64,000 nucleotides of DNA from Petrolisthes cinctipes (lineage: Eukaryota > Arthropoda > Malacostraca > Decapoda > Porcellanidae): positions 1,196,001-1,260,000 of the forward strand of contig JAWQEG010000623.1 of the NCBI GenBank assembly GCA_033782935.1, read 5' to 3'. Positions 12,718 to 21,148 of this stretch are shown one piece after another (the stretch's first letter is position 1; every line of letters starts with the position of its first letter). The translations under genes and the position numbers were made by a program. The notes under the pieces are model-generated. The model worked only from the letters and a program-made list of their open reading frames with translations, was not told the DNA's origin and made no database searches.

Positions 12718-14843
12718 AGTAGGCATGTACAGATCGCTTCTGGGACCCCTAAATATCGATGTTTCGGCTGTTTTGGGACTATATTTGCGATATCGACTTT
12801 TTGGCACCTAAAATATCGATATTTAGCATGTTTTTAGCCTATACTTTGAAAATATTCTAGCACTGAGTAGGCATGTACAGATCGCTTCAGGGACCCAAAA
12901 ATATCGAATTTTCGGGTGTTTATGGCCAGAATTTGAGATACAAACGGGTACATAAGATGCATGCACATATCGACTTTTGGGCACCTAAAAGATCGATTTT
13001 CAGTATGTTTTTGGCCTGTATTTTGAAAATACTTTAACACGGAGTAGGCATGTACAGATCGCTTCTGGGACCCCTAAATATCGAATTATCGGGTGTTTTG
13101 AGCCTGAATTTGAGATATAAACGGGTACTGAAGATGATTGCACATATCGACTTTTTGGCACCAAAAACATCGATTTTGAGCATGTTTTGGGCCTGTATTT
13201 TAAAAATACTCTAACACGGAGTAGGCATGTACAGATCGCTTCTGGGACCCTTAAATATCGAATTTTCGGGTGTTTTGGGCGTTAATTTGTGATATCGACT
13301 TTTTGGCACCTAAAATACCGATTTTTAGCATATTTTTAGCCTATATTTTGAAAATATTCTAGCAAAGAGTAGGCATGTACAGATTGCTTCTGGGACCCCA
13401 AAATATTGAATTTTCGGGTGTTTTGAGCCTGAATTTGAGATATAAACGGGTACAGAAGATGCATGCACATATCGACTTTTTGGCACCAATAACATCGATT
13501 TTGAGCATGTTTTGGGCCTGTATTTTAAAAATACTCTAACACGGAGTAGGCATGTACAGATCGCTTCTGGGACCCCAAAATATCGAATTTTCGGGTGTTT
13601 TGGGCCTGAATTTGAGATATCGCCTTTACGCACCTAAAATATCGATTTTTAGCCTGTTTTGACCCTATATTTTGAAAATTTTCTTGCACTGAGTAGGCAT
13701 GTACACATCGCGTCTGGGACCCCAAAATATCAAATTTTCGGGTGTTTAGGGCCAGAAATTGAGATATAAACGGGTACAGAAGATGAATGCACATATCGAC
13801 TTTTGGGCACCTAAAAGATCGATTTTCAGTATGTTTTTGGCCTATATTTTGAAAATACTCTAACACGGAGTAGGCATGTACAGATCGCTTCTGGGACCCC
13901 AAAATATCGAATTTTCGGGTGTTTAGGGCCAGAAATTGAGATATCGCCTTTACGCACCTAAAATATCGATTTTTAGCCTGTTTTGACCCTATATTTTGAA
14001 AATTTTCTTGCACTGAGTAGGCATGTACAGATCGCTTCTGGGACCCTTAAATATCGAATTTTCGTGTGTTTTGAGCTTGAATTTGAGATATAAACAAGTA
14101 CAGAAGATGCATGCACATATCGACTTTTGGGCACCTAAAATATCGATTTTGAGCATGTTTTGAGCCTATATTTTGAAAACATTCTAGCACTGAGTAGGCA
14201 TGTACACATCGCGTCTGGGACCCCAAAATATCAAATTTTCGGGTGTTTAGGGCCAGAAATTGAGATATAAACGGGTACAGAAGATGAATGCACATATCGA
14301 CTTTTGGGCACCTAAAAGATCGATTTTCAGTATGTTTTTGGCCTATATTTTGAAAATACTCTAACACGGAGTAGGCATGTACGTATCGCTTCTTGGACCC
14401 CAAAATATCGAATTTTCGTGTGTTTTGAGCCTGAATTAGAGATATATAGGAGAATAGAGGATGCATACACATATTGACTTTGGGCACCAAAAATATCGAT
14501 TTTCAGCATGTTTTGGGCCTGAATTTTGAAAAAAATCTGACACGAAGTAGGCATGTACAGATCGCTTCTGGGACCCCTAAATATCGAATTTTCGGGTGTT
14601 TTGGGACTGAATTTGAGATATCGACTTTTTGGCACCTAAAGGAACGATTTTTAGCATGTTTTTAGCCTATATTTTGAAAATATTCTAGCAAAGAGTAGGC
14701 ATGTACAGATTGCTTCTGGGACCCCAAAATATTGAATTTTCGGGTGTTTTGAGCCTGAATTTGAGATATAAACGAGTACAGAAGATGCATGCACATATCG
14801 ACTTTTGGGCACCTAAAATATCGATTTTTAGCATGTTTTTAGC

Positions 14844-14847
14844 CTAT
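14844..14847. repeat. Target-site duplication CTAT, left
   Basis: CTAT immediately precedes the 5' LTR and is repeated immediately after the 3' LTR at 21145-21148. Uninterrupted satellite reads AGCCTATATTTTG here, with a single CTAT. Four-base duplication is usual for Ty3/gypsy integrases. Confidence 0.9.
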
Positions 14848-14993
14848 TGTTACGGTTCTGTGAACCTATCTCGTGAAACCCCAAGATCGACACACACACA
14901 ACTGGACTTTCCCTCGTTCCCTCATTTAATCTATCCCTCCAATCAGCATTTGCCAAAACGATTTCCCCCTTCACCCCCCAAGATTTCGGACGG

Positions 14994-15000
14994 TATAAAA
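14994..15000 (+). promoter_or_regulatory. TATA box of the 5' LTR
   Basis: TATAAAA lies in the context GGTATAAAAAGGG, 146 bp into the LTR. This fits an RNA polymerase II core promoter, with transcription expected to start about 25-30 bp downstream. It marks the likely U3 to R transition near 15020-15030. Confidence 0.75.
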
Positions 15001-15186
15001 AGGGAGTCAGCCGGCAGAAAAGACAGCACATCCAGCAGCGAGCTTGACTCTCACACACACACTCCTGCCAAGACTCCCTGCCAGTATTTGAGTATTTCTA
15101 TTTTCCTCTTTGTTCCCCTATATTCTGTGTTTATTACCGTTCCTCCACATATAGGTTAAAGGTGTATTTTGTGGTAACATTATTAT

Positions 15187-15206
15187 GTATTCTCATGTAT
15201 TCTCAT
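15187..15206 (+). repeat. Tandem 10-mer in the LTR
   Basis: GTATTCTCAT occurs twice without a gap, and the same pair is in the 3' LTR at 20968-20987. Its function is unknown. Confidence 0.7.
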
Positions 15207-15243
15207 GTCTGTAACTTCTGTATATAGTTTGCTTTTATATATA

Positions 15244-15249
15244 ATTAAA
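15244..15249 (+). promoter_or_regulatory. Candidate polyadenylation signal, 5' LTR
   Basis: ATTAAA, a common variant of AATAAA, lies 396 bp into the LTR and is followed by a TTG/T-rich stretch. The matching site in the 3' LTR would be the one used for the genomic transcript. Confidence 0.5.
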
Positions 15250-15363
15250 CTTGTTATTCAGCCCTTCATTTATCAGTGTAACTCCGAACCTACTCTTAAG
15301 TTTTATCACGTGGAAGTCATCTGGGCTCTTAAAAATTAATCATATCAAGACCTAAACGTGATA

Positions 15364-15999
15364 AGTGGCGACCTCGCAAGGATAATCCAGGGTAATTGTT
15401 ATATAATATCTAGTGTAAGTTAAATTTCTACCACAACTTTAGCTATTTACTTGTATTTATTTTTGTTCATAGGAATTATTTCTTGTGCTGGTGGTTTCCT
15501 CTTTTCTATATATTATTGGAGTGTCATATGGTCCTATAGGCGTAGGCAGTCATACTATAGGTCTATCATAATTATAGTTTTGTATCTATCCGGATCCCTG
15601 AATCATGCCGTACGATTAAGACTATTAATTTCCTCTTATGTGCTCATCTCATTCAAGCATTTATCTCGGGATTATCTTTTACTAGTGAGACCTTTTCAAG
15701 TATCTATTTCTTTTTCAAGAATCAGGAACTTTACTCTCCTCAAGTCTCTTTTATCAAGGTTATTCTCCTTCAAGTGATCAAGCTCAAAGTTTAGAGTAAG
15801 TTCATCAATTCTCCTGTCTTGCTATAATCCTGAATAACTCGCTCATATAAGTGTTCCTCAGTAACCCTGATTCACTTATCACTGCCTCTAATTTATTCAT
15901 TTTGATGTTCAATAATTTATTTTGCCTTAATAGTTAACCTGTAACTTGTGTGATTTTGTGTTAGTTTCACTCGTGGTGTTATACATTACTTTATTTATC
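15364..15999 (+). other. Untranslated leader of the retrotransposon
   Basis: 636 bp separate the 5' LTR from the probable gag start. Apart from the primer-binding site I recognise nothing coding. The open frame 15451-15777 starts with TTG and encodes no recognisable domain. At least four ATGs (15528, 15605, 15638 and 15905) precede the gag ATG. Simple scanning would therefore be inefficient, and splicing, reinitiation or an internal entry site may be used. Confidence 0.8.
15366..15383 (+). other. Primer-binding site, probably tRNA-Arg
   Basis: TGGCGACCTCGCAAGGAT starts two bases after the 5' LTR. The TGG start pairs with a tRNA CCA end. From memory, TGGCGACC and AGGAT flank the tRNA-Arg primer site of the Drosophila 412/mdg1 elements, with a differing middle. 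A tRNA-Arg isoacceptor is therefore the likeliest primer. The presence of the site is firm, the tRNA identity less so. Confidence 0.7.
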
Positions 16000-18900
16000 A
16001 TGGCTACCCTTCCTTTTGATGTAGAGAAATTTCAACTTAATCCACGATATGAAGTCCTTTCTGACCTGTTAAAAAATGATTGGAAAAACCTTGCCAAGGC
16101 ATATGATATTCCTTTTTCTACTCAAATAACTAAGGAAGTACTAAAGAATGTAGTAGTGGAACAGTTGGTAGAGAGGGACATACTCCCCGGTGTAGCAATT
16201 GAGGTGTTGACTCCTATGAGTCATGGCGTTCCTAATCCTGACTCTCCCAAGACGCGATCTAGAGTAGCTCAACCTTTACCTGAAGGTACTAGACATAGTG
16301 TGTTAGCCGAAGCAGATCCATTAGCTCTTGGAAGATTAAAATTTGAATTCGAACTAAAAATGAAAGAAATGGAACTTGCACACGACAAGGAAATTAGACT
16401 TAAAGAAATTGAAATTGAGGAGTTAAAAGTAAGAGAAGATATAGAACTTAGAAGTCAAGAACTTAGAATGAAGGACAGACTTACTAAATTCAATGCTGCA
16501 GAAGCTACTTCCCTATTACCCCCTTTTGAAGAAAGAGATGTAGATGGGTATTTTCGTACTTTCGAAAGCCTAGCCAGGAAAAAGGAGTGGCCAAATGATC
16601 AGTGGTTAATAATCTTGTTTCCTAAACTAACTGGCCGAGCTCAGATGGTGTTCAACAGTTTGGAGCAATTCGATGATTATGAAGCTGTAAAAAACAATAT
16701 TTTAAGAGCTTATGAGATAACCCCAGAAGCATATAGGCAGAAATTTAGGTCCCTAACTAAACCTTCCAGTCAAACATTTGTTGAGTTTGCATCAGAGAAA
16801 CTTAGGATGTTTAAAAAGTGGTTAGACTCTACTGAAACTACTACCTTTCAAGATTTGATTAATATGGTTGTGTTGGAAGAGGTAAAAAATAAAATGCCCA
16901 TCAGTATATTAAAACATGTGGAGGAGCGAGGGGAAACAAAGTTGGATCGCGCAGCTGAGATAGCTGACGCATATTCATTGCTGGTACGGAGCTGGGGAAG
17001 AGTGGAGACTCAGGCTCGCTCTACTAGGCCCTCCTTCGATACTCCCCTTGTGACTAGGAATGAGAGGTCTCGAAGTCATACTAGTGTATCCTATAGTCCT
17101 CCACTAATTACGTGTAACTATTGTAAAAAGCCAGGGCACACCATTCAACAATGTAGACACCCTGGTTGTAAAAACTCTAACACTTCTCAAGATAATACCA
17201 CTAGACACAAACCTCATGTTTCTACCATTACACCAAACAAACCTGTTGCAACTTCAAACTCTACTCCCTTACTTCTCAACATTTTTCAGCCATTCATGTA
17301 TCAGGGAAAAATCTCATTGACTAAATCAAGTGACACTCACCCTATTACCATACTAAGGGATACCGCAGCAGCTCAGACCATTCTTTTTAAAGACTCTTTA
17401 CCTGAATACAGTTCTGCTCTAACGGGAGAAAAGGTGATTGTGTGTGACCTTACAACTGAATCTTCCTATCCTTTAGCAACCATATATATTGAATGTCCCA
17501 TATTATCTGGCACCTTCCAAGTTGCTCTGAGAGATTCCCCTTTGCCTGTTCAAGGAGTGCATATGTTGCTCGGGAATGATTTAGCAGGAGAACTAGTCGT
17601 CCCTAACCTTAAAATCCTTGACTCTCCTCTGCCTGATAGCTCTCTAGAAGAATCTTCTTCCTTGTACCCTTGTTGTGCAGTAACTCGATCTCAAAGTAAA
17701 ACGAAACAAATTTCCTCCACTCCATCCCACAATTTAAAAGTTTCCTTAGAATGCCTTAATAAACAATCCATCACACGTGAAGAGTTAATCAAAGCTCAAC
17801 AGATTGATCCCACTTTGAATAACATCAGACTAGCTGCTCTTGAGGATAAGAATCTGAGTAAGTTGCCTTGCTTTTACTATCAAGAGGATATCTTGATGAG
17901 AGCATATAGACCCCCGGAGTTGAAACCCCTTGATACCTGGTCAGAATACCACCAAATTGTAGTGCCACAGTCAGTTCGAACTTCATTGGTACAATTGGCT
18001 CATGATGGACTTGCTGGTCACTTAGGAATACTAAAAACCTACAGAAAATTGCTAACCAATTTCTATTGGCCAGGAATGAAAACAGATGTGAAGTCATACA
18101 TAAAACACTGTCATACATGTCAAACAGTTGGAAAAGCTAATGAAACCATTCCACCAGCCCCATTAAATCCTATCCCTGTAACCTCTGAGCCGTTTGAAAA
18201 GATAGTGTTGGATTGTGTGGGTCCTCTACCCCAAACTAAAAAAGGTAACCAGTATCTTGTAACGGTAATGGATGTAACTACTCGGTATCCAGAGGCTTTT
18301 CCTCTCAAGAATATTACATCTAAATCTATTCTTAAACCTATCCTTCATTTCTTTACCTCAGTTGGCATCCCCAAAATAATACAAACAGATCAAGGTAGTA
18401 ATTTCACCAGCACTATATTTCAAGAGGTGACGAAGGAACTAGGAGTGACCCATGTGACTTCGACTGCTTACCATCCTCAGTCACAAGGATGCTTGGAACG
18501 ATTCCATCAAACTTTAAAATCAGTACTTCGTAAATTCTGTTCAGAGTATGAACTGGAATGGGATGAACAGTTGGATTTCTTGCTTTTTGCTTTAAGAGAA
18601 TGTCCTCAAGAATCACTTGGTTATTCCCCCTTCGAGCTTTTGTACGGCAGACAAATTAGAGGCCCCTTGAAAGTAATTAAAGATCAGTGGTTTGACTCTG
18701 TCCCTTGTTCAATTTCTGTGGAGACATATATTGAGAACTTAAGATCTAAATTATCTAATGCCCGAACCTTTGCGGCTAAACACCTTCTCAAGGCTCAAAA
18801 CAAAATGGTTAAACGACAAACTAAAGCTGTTCATCGCTCTTTCAAACCAGGAGACAAAGTTCTCTTGTTCCTTCCCATACCAGGATCACCTCTCAAGTCA

Positions 18901-20601
18901 AAATACATAGGTCCTTACAAAGTAGAAAGAAAATTGGGTAAGGTGAACTATGTAATAACCACACCTGACAGGAAGAAGGATACTCAGATGGTCCATGTAA
19001 ATCTTATAAAACCATATTTTTCCAGGTTGTTGGAGGAGGAGGACCAGAAAACAGTGGCTGTCCTTAGTGTAGAGAGACGGGAGGCTGAACAAGAGACAGA
19101 TTTGAATTATAATGACCTGCCATCTATTTCAACAAACCCTGTAAATTCTCAATGGATGACTAAGATGGATGAATATTTATCCACCTTAACTACTTCTCAA
19201 TATGAAGATATTTCTTCCCTACTATCAGAATTTCCTAAACTCACGACTGATCTTCCTGGGTCATGTCGCCTCATCCATCACGACATCCAGTTGTTACCTG
19301 GAGCCAGACCTATCAAACAGGCGGCCTATAAAATTAATATAGAGAAAAGGGTAATAATGAAAAAGGAGGTACAATATTTACTAGATACAGATTTAGCAGA
19401 ACCAAGTATGTCACCTTGGGCTTCACCCTGCTTGCTAATACCAAAACCTGATGGCTCTTTTAGATTTTGCACTGACTACCGTAAAGTAAACCAGGTCACT
19501 GTTCAGGACTCCTACCCTCTCCCATTAATTGATGATATTATAGATGAGATAGGACAATCACCATTTATAACTACAATAGACCTCTTGAAAGGATATTATC
19601 AAATCCCTCTCACCCCACGTGCTAAGAAAGTGTCCGCATTTGTCACACCCTTCGGACTGTATCAATATAAGGTGCTTAGTTTTGGTCTCTCTAATGCCCC
19701 GGCAACATTCCAGAGAATGATCAACTTCATCATTCAAGACCTTGAAGGTACAGCAGCTTATCTGGACGACCTAGTGGTGGTGGCTAACACGTGGGAGGAG
19801 CATGTGTCAAGACTTCAGTGTCTGTTCAAGAAGCTACAGGATGCAGGATTGACCATCAACCTAGCCAAATCAACTTTCGGCAGAGGCACGGTAACATATC
19901 TTGGTCATACAGTGGGTCAGGGAGTGGTGAGACCAAAGTCAGCGAACGTGGAAGCTATCCTGTCCTTCCCAACTCCGTCTACCCGCAAAGAACTCCTACG
20001 CTTCCTTGGTATGGCGGGGTACTACCGACGCTTTTGCAGTAACTTCTCAACCTTCGCTGCACCACTGACTGACCTCACAAGCTCCTCGGTTCCCTTCCAA
20101 TGGAATGACGTTTGTAACCAGTCCTTTGCACGCCTCAAGACCCTGCTAGCTTCTCATCCTGTAGTGCATGCCCCAGACTTCTCTCAACCTTTTCACCTTC
20201 AAATAGATGCAAGTGGAGTTGGAGTTGGTGCTGTCCTTCTTCAACCTGACCCCGTGAGTGGAATACTTCATCCAGTAGCCTATCATTCTGCTAAACTAAA
20301 GAAACACCAGATCGGTTACTCAACAATTGAAAAGGAGACACTAGCTCTGATATCTGCCCTACAGAAATTCCAATGCTACTTACGACACGCACCACACACA
20401 ACACTGGTATTCTCAGACCATAACCCCCTGGCCTTCCTAAATTCCATGAAGAATAACAATCACCGTATCCTACGATGGGCCTTATGGACACAACCCTATA
20501 ACATCGTTGTGAAGCATATTAAAGGGGTGGACAACATCATCGCAGATTCCCTGTCCCGCTCTCCAATCTCTGATCCCGAAGATACTTCACCTCTTTCGTG
20601 A
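16000..20601 (+). CDS. gag-pol: Gag-Pol polyprotein, single frame, order Gag-PR-IN-RT-RNase H
   Basis: A 1533-residue polyprotein supplying capsid, protease, integrase and reverse transcriptase/RNase H for retrotransposition. I start at ATG 16000 (context ATCATGG, protein MATLPFDVEKF). The open frame extends upstream to 15946, but only through a TTG codon. Residues ~113-160 are a K/E-rich helical stretch. Residues ~240-328 resemble a SCAN-type capsid fold. A CCHC knuckle is C372-C375-H380-C385. Protease: DTA at 454-456 and GNDLAG at 525-530. Integrase: H668, H674, C704, C707, then D738, D797 and E833 (35 residues between the last two), and GPY at 971-973. Reverse transcriptase: D1194 and YLDD at 1254-1257. 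RNase H: D1403, E1444/E1446, D1473 and D1516. There is no frameshift or stop between gag and pol, so the ratio of products must be set by processing rather than recoding. The frame is intact. The only odd catalytic feature is DTA in place of DTG or DSG. Confidence 0.96.
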   Translation: MATLPFDVEKFQLNPRYEVLSDLLKNDWKNLAKAYDIPFSTQITKEVLKNVVVEQLVERDILPGVAIEVLTPMSHGVPNPDSPKTRSRVAQPLPEGTRHSVLAEADPLALGRLKFEFELKMKEMELAHDKEIRLKEIEIEELKVREDIELRSQELRMKDRLTKFNAAEATSLLPPFEERDVDGYFRTFESLARKKEWPNDQWLIILFPKLTGRAQMVFNSLEQFDDYEAVKNNILRAYEITPEAYRQKFRSLTKPSSQTFVEFASEKLRMFKKWLDSTETTTFQDLINMVVLEEVKNKMPISILKHVEERGETKLDRAAEIADAYSLLVRSWGRVETQARSTRPSFDTPLVTRNERSRSHTSVSYSPPLITCNYCKKPGHTIQQCRHPGCKNSNTSQDNTTRHKPHVSTITPNKPVATSNSTPLLLNIFQPFMYQGKISLTKSSDTHPITILRDTAAAQTILFKDSLPEYSSALTGEKVIVCDLTTESSYPLATIYIECPILSGTFQVALRDSPLPVQGVHMLLGNDLAGELVVPNLKILDSPLPDSSLEESSSLYPCCAVTRSQSKTKQISSTPSHNLKVSLECLNKQSITREELIKAQQIDPTLNNIRLAALEDKNLSKLPCFYYQEDILMRAYRPPELKPLDTWSEYHQIVVPQSVRTSLVQLAHDGLAGHLGILKTYRKLLTNFYWPGMKTDVKSYIKHCHTCQTVGKANETIPPAPLNPIPVTSEPFEKIVLDCVGPLPQTKKGNQYLVTVMDVTTRYPEAFPLKNITSKSILKPILHFFTSVGIPKIIQTDQGSNFTSTIFQEVTKELGVTHVTSTAYHPQSQGCLERFHQTLKSVLRKFCSEYELEWDEQLDFLLFALRECPQESLGYSPFELLYGRQIRGPLKVIKDQWFDSVPCSISVETYIENLRSKLSNARTFAAKHLLKAQNKMVKRQTKAVHRSFKPGDKVLLFLPIPGSPLKSKYIGPYKVERKLGKVNYVITTPDRKKDTQMVHVNLIKPYFSRLLEEEDQKTVAVLSVERREAEQETDLNYNDLPSISTNPVNSQWMTKMDEYLSTLTTSQYEDISSLLSEFPKLTTDLPGSCRLIHHDIQLLPGARPIKQAAYKINIEKRVIMKKEVQYLLDTDLAEPSMSPWASPCLLIPKPDGSFRFCTDYRKVNQVTVQDSYPLPLIDDIIDEIGQSPFITTIDLLKGYYQIPLTPRAKKVSAFVTPFGLYQYKVLSFGLSNAPATFQRMINFIIQDLEGTAAYLDDLVVVANTWEEHVSRLQCLFKKLQDAGLTINLAKSTFGRGTVTYLGHTVGQGVVRPKSANVEAILSFPTPSTRKELLRFLGMAGYYRRFCSNFSTFAAPLTDLTSSSVPFQWNDVCNQSFARLKTLLASHPVVHAPDFSQPFHLQIDASGVGVGAVLLQPDPVSGILHPVAYHSAKLKKHQIGYSTIEKETLALISALQKFQCYLRHAPHTTLVFSDHNPLAFLNSMKNNNHRILRWALWTQPYNIVVKHIKGVDNIIADSLSRSPISDPEDTSPLS
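16717..16983 (+). other. SCAN-like capsid segment of Gag
   Basis: Codons ~240-328. The pattern AYRQKFRSL, then FVEFASEKLRMFKKWL, NMVVLEEVKNKMP and a helix ending AAEIADAY parallels the vertebrate SCAN domain (RQ.FR, W(L), LVLEQFL..LP, EEA). SCAN is known to derive from the capsid of a Gmr1-like element. This supports the clade assignment independently of domain order. The alignment is from memory of the motif, not a computed one. Confidence 0.65.
17113..17154 (+). other. Gag CCHC zinc knuckle
   Basis: CNYCKKPGHTIQQC is codons 372-385 with spacing C-X2-C-X4-H-X4-C. This is the nucleocapsid RNA-binding knuckle. A single copy is present. Confidence 0.95.
17302..17604 (+). other. Retropepsin-like protease domain
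   Basis: Codons ~435-535. The active-site region reads ILRDTAAAQTI, and the flap/C-terminal landmark LLGNDLAGE follows about 70 residues later. The canonical D-T/S-G is D-T-A here. The aspartate is kept. Boundaries are approximate. Confidence 0.8.
17962..18999 (+). other. Integrase domain, placed before RT
   Basis: Codons ~655-1000. The HHCC zinc-binding module contains HDGLAGHLG and HCHTC. The catalytic triad is D738 in VLDCVGPLP, D797 in TDQGSNF and E833 in LERFHQ, a D,D35E arrangement. A C-terminal GPY/F-type module follows (KYIGPYKV), and no chromodomain is recognisable after it. About 90 residues of linker then lead to RT. The order, integrase upstream of RT, is unusual for Ty3/gypsy. 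Confidence 0.95.
19276..20040 (+). other. Reverse transcriptase domain
   Basis: Codons ~1093-1347, including the connection to RNase H. Motifs in order are SPWASPCLLIPKPDGSFRFC, TDYRKVNQVT, TIDLLKGYYQIPL with catalytic D1194, FVTPFGLYQYKVLSFGL, SNAPATFQRMIN, YLDD with D1256 and D1257, TYLGHTVGQG and LLRFLGMAGYYRRF. All are typical of Ty3/gypsy RT. Confidence 0.97.
20167..20574 (+). other. RNase H domain
   Basis: Codons ~1390-1525. Catalytic-type residues are D1403 in LQIDASGVGVGAVL, E1444/E1446 in STIEKETLAL, D1473 in VFSDHNPLAFL and D1516 in NIIADSLSR. It removes the RNA strand during reverse transcription and is complete, ending the polyprotein. Confidence 0.93.
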
Positions 20602-20621
20602 GTACTACAGAGGTCTTCGAC

Positions 20622-20628
20622 GGTGGGG
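20622..20628 (+). other. Short polypurine tract
   Basis: GGTGGGG directly precedes the 3' LTR, where the plus-strand primer must form. It is short and contains one T, so it is weaker than usual polypurine tracts. Position rather than composition supports the call. Confidence 0.5.
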
Positions 20629-21144
20629 TGTTACGGTTCTGTGAACCTATCTCGTGAAACCCCAAGATCGACACACACACAACTGGACTTTCCCTCGTTC
20701 CCTCATTTAATCTATCCCTCCAATCAGCATTTGCCAAAACGATTTCCCCCTTCACCCCCCAAGATTTCGGACGGTATAAAAAGGGAGTCAGCCGGCAGAA
20801 AAGACAGCACATCCAGCAGCGAGCTTGACTCTCACACACACACTCCTGCCAAGACTCCCTGCCAGTATTTGAGTATTTCTATTTTCCTCTTTGTTCCCCT
20901 ATATTCTGTGTTTATTACCGTTCCTCCACATATAGGTTAAAGGTGTATTTTGTGGTAACATTATTATGTATTCTCATGTATTCTCATGTCTGTAACTTCT
21001 GTATATAGTTTGCTTTTATATATAATTAAACTTGTTATTCAGCCCTTCATTTATCAGTGTAACTCCGAACCTACTCTTAAGTTTTATCACGTGGAAGTCA
21101 TCTGGGCTCTTAAAAATTAATCATATCAAGACCTAAACGTGATA
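20629..21144 (+). repeat. 3' LTR (516 bp)
   Basis: Same length as the 5' LTR and, read by eye, the same sequence throughout. Its TATA box is at 20775 and its ATTAAA signal at 21025-21030. It ends ACGTGATA and is followed at once by the CTAT duplication and satellite. Confidence 0.95.
21025..21030 (+). promoter_or_regulatory. Candidate polyadenylation signal, 3' LTR
   Basis: ATTAAA in TATAATTAAACTTG, at the same LTR position as in the 5' copy. It is the probable 3' processing signal for the element's RNA, whose end would lie about 15-30 bp downstream. Confidence 0.5.
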
Positions 21145-21148
21145 CTAT
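21145..21148. repeat. Target-site duplication CTAT, right
   Basis: CTAT matches 14844-14847. It continues into ATTTTGAAAATATTCTAGC, restoring the satellite frame. Confidence 0.9.

Larger units (their letters stand above)
1..14847 (+). repeat. Satellite array, left part (147/177-bp monomers)
   Basis: Uninterrupted head-to-tail tandem repeats. Each monomer carries, in order, GTAGGCATGTACAGATCGCT, a CCAAAATATCGAATTTTCGG block, a GAGATAT junction, a CACCTAAAATATCGATTTT block and TATTTTGAAAATA. Measured from one GAGTAGG to the next, monomers are 147 or 148 bp (short) or 176-178 bp (long). The first intervals, from position 31, are 147, 177, 176, 147, 178, 176, 177, 147 and 177. All copies point the same way. 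I see no unique sequence inside this stretch. The long minus-strand open frames here (for example 6562-7311) encode only the repeat itself and are not genes. The array probably continues beyond the window edge because position 1 lies within a monomer. Confidence 0.97.
14848..15363 (+). repeat. 5' LTR (516 bp)
   Basis: A direct repeat of 20629-21144 at constant offset 5781, with no difference found by eye. It begins TGTTACGG and ends ACGTGATA, so the termini are TG...TA rather than the usual TG...CA. It contains a TATA box, a CA-rich stretch (CACACACACA), a doubled 10-mer GTATTCTCAT at 15187-15206 and an ATTAAA signal. Confidence 0.95.
14848..21144 (+). mobile_element. Complete Gmr1-like Ty3/gypsy LTR retrotransposon (6297 bp)
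   Basis: The element has two 516-bp direct LTRs starting TGTTACGG and ending ACGTGATA, a CTAT target-site duplication, a primer-binding site, a long leader, a single gag-pol frame of 1533 codons and a short GGTGGGG tract before the 3' LTR. There is no env frame: only 27 bp separate the stop codon from the 3' LTR. Integrase is encoded upstream of reverse transcriptase. That order is copia-like, but the RT/RNase H and GPY/F motifs are gypsy-like, and the combination is the hallmark of the Gmr1 clade. The frame has no stop codons and the LTRs are identical by eye, so the copy is young and could be active. It is the only mobile element in the window. Confidence 0.95.

Noticed and set aside
1..14847. 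CRISPR-like array of regularly spaced repeats
   Set aside because: The repeats are contiguous satellite monomers without unique spacers, next to a eukaryotic LTR retrotransposon, and there are no cas genes.
14828..15058. Minus-strand open frame within the 5' LTR, repeated in the 3' LTR
   Set aside because: It lies antisense in LTR sequence with no recognisable domain. The same frame in both LTRs is explained by LTR identity.
15451..15777. 108-codon open frame in the retrotransposon leader with hydrophobic content
   Set aside because: It starts with TTG, has no recognisable domain, ends before gag and lies in a region expected to be untranslated.
15946..15999. 18-codon upstream extension of the gag-pol frame
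   Set aside because: The extension would need a TTG start. ATG at 16000 has a good initiation context and begins a typical Gag N-terminus.
20602..20628. Possible env or third frame after pol
   Set aside because: Only 27 bp lie between the stop codon and the 3' LTR, so no envelope gene can be present.
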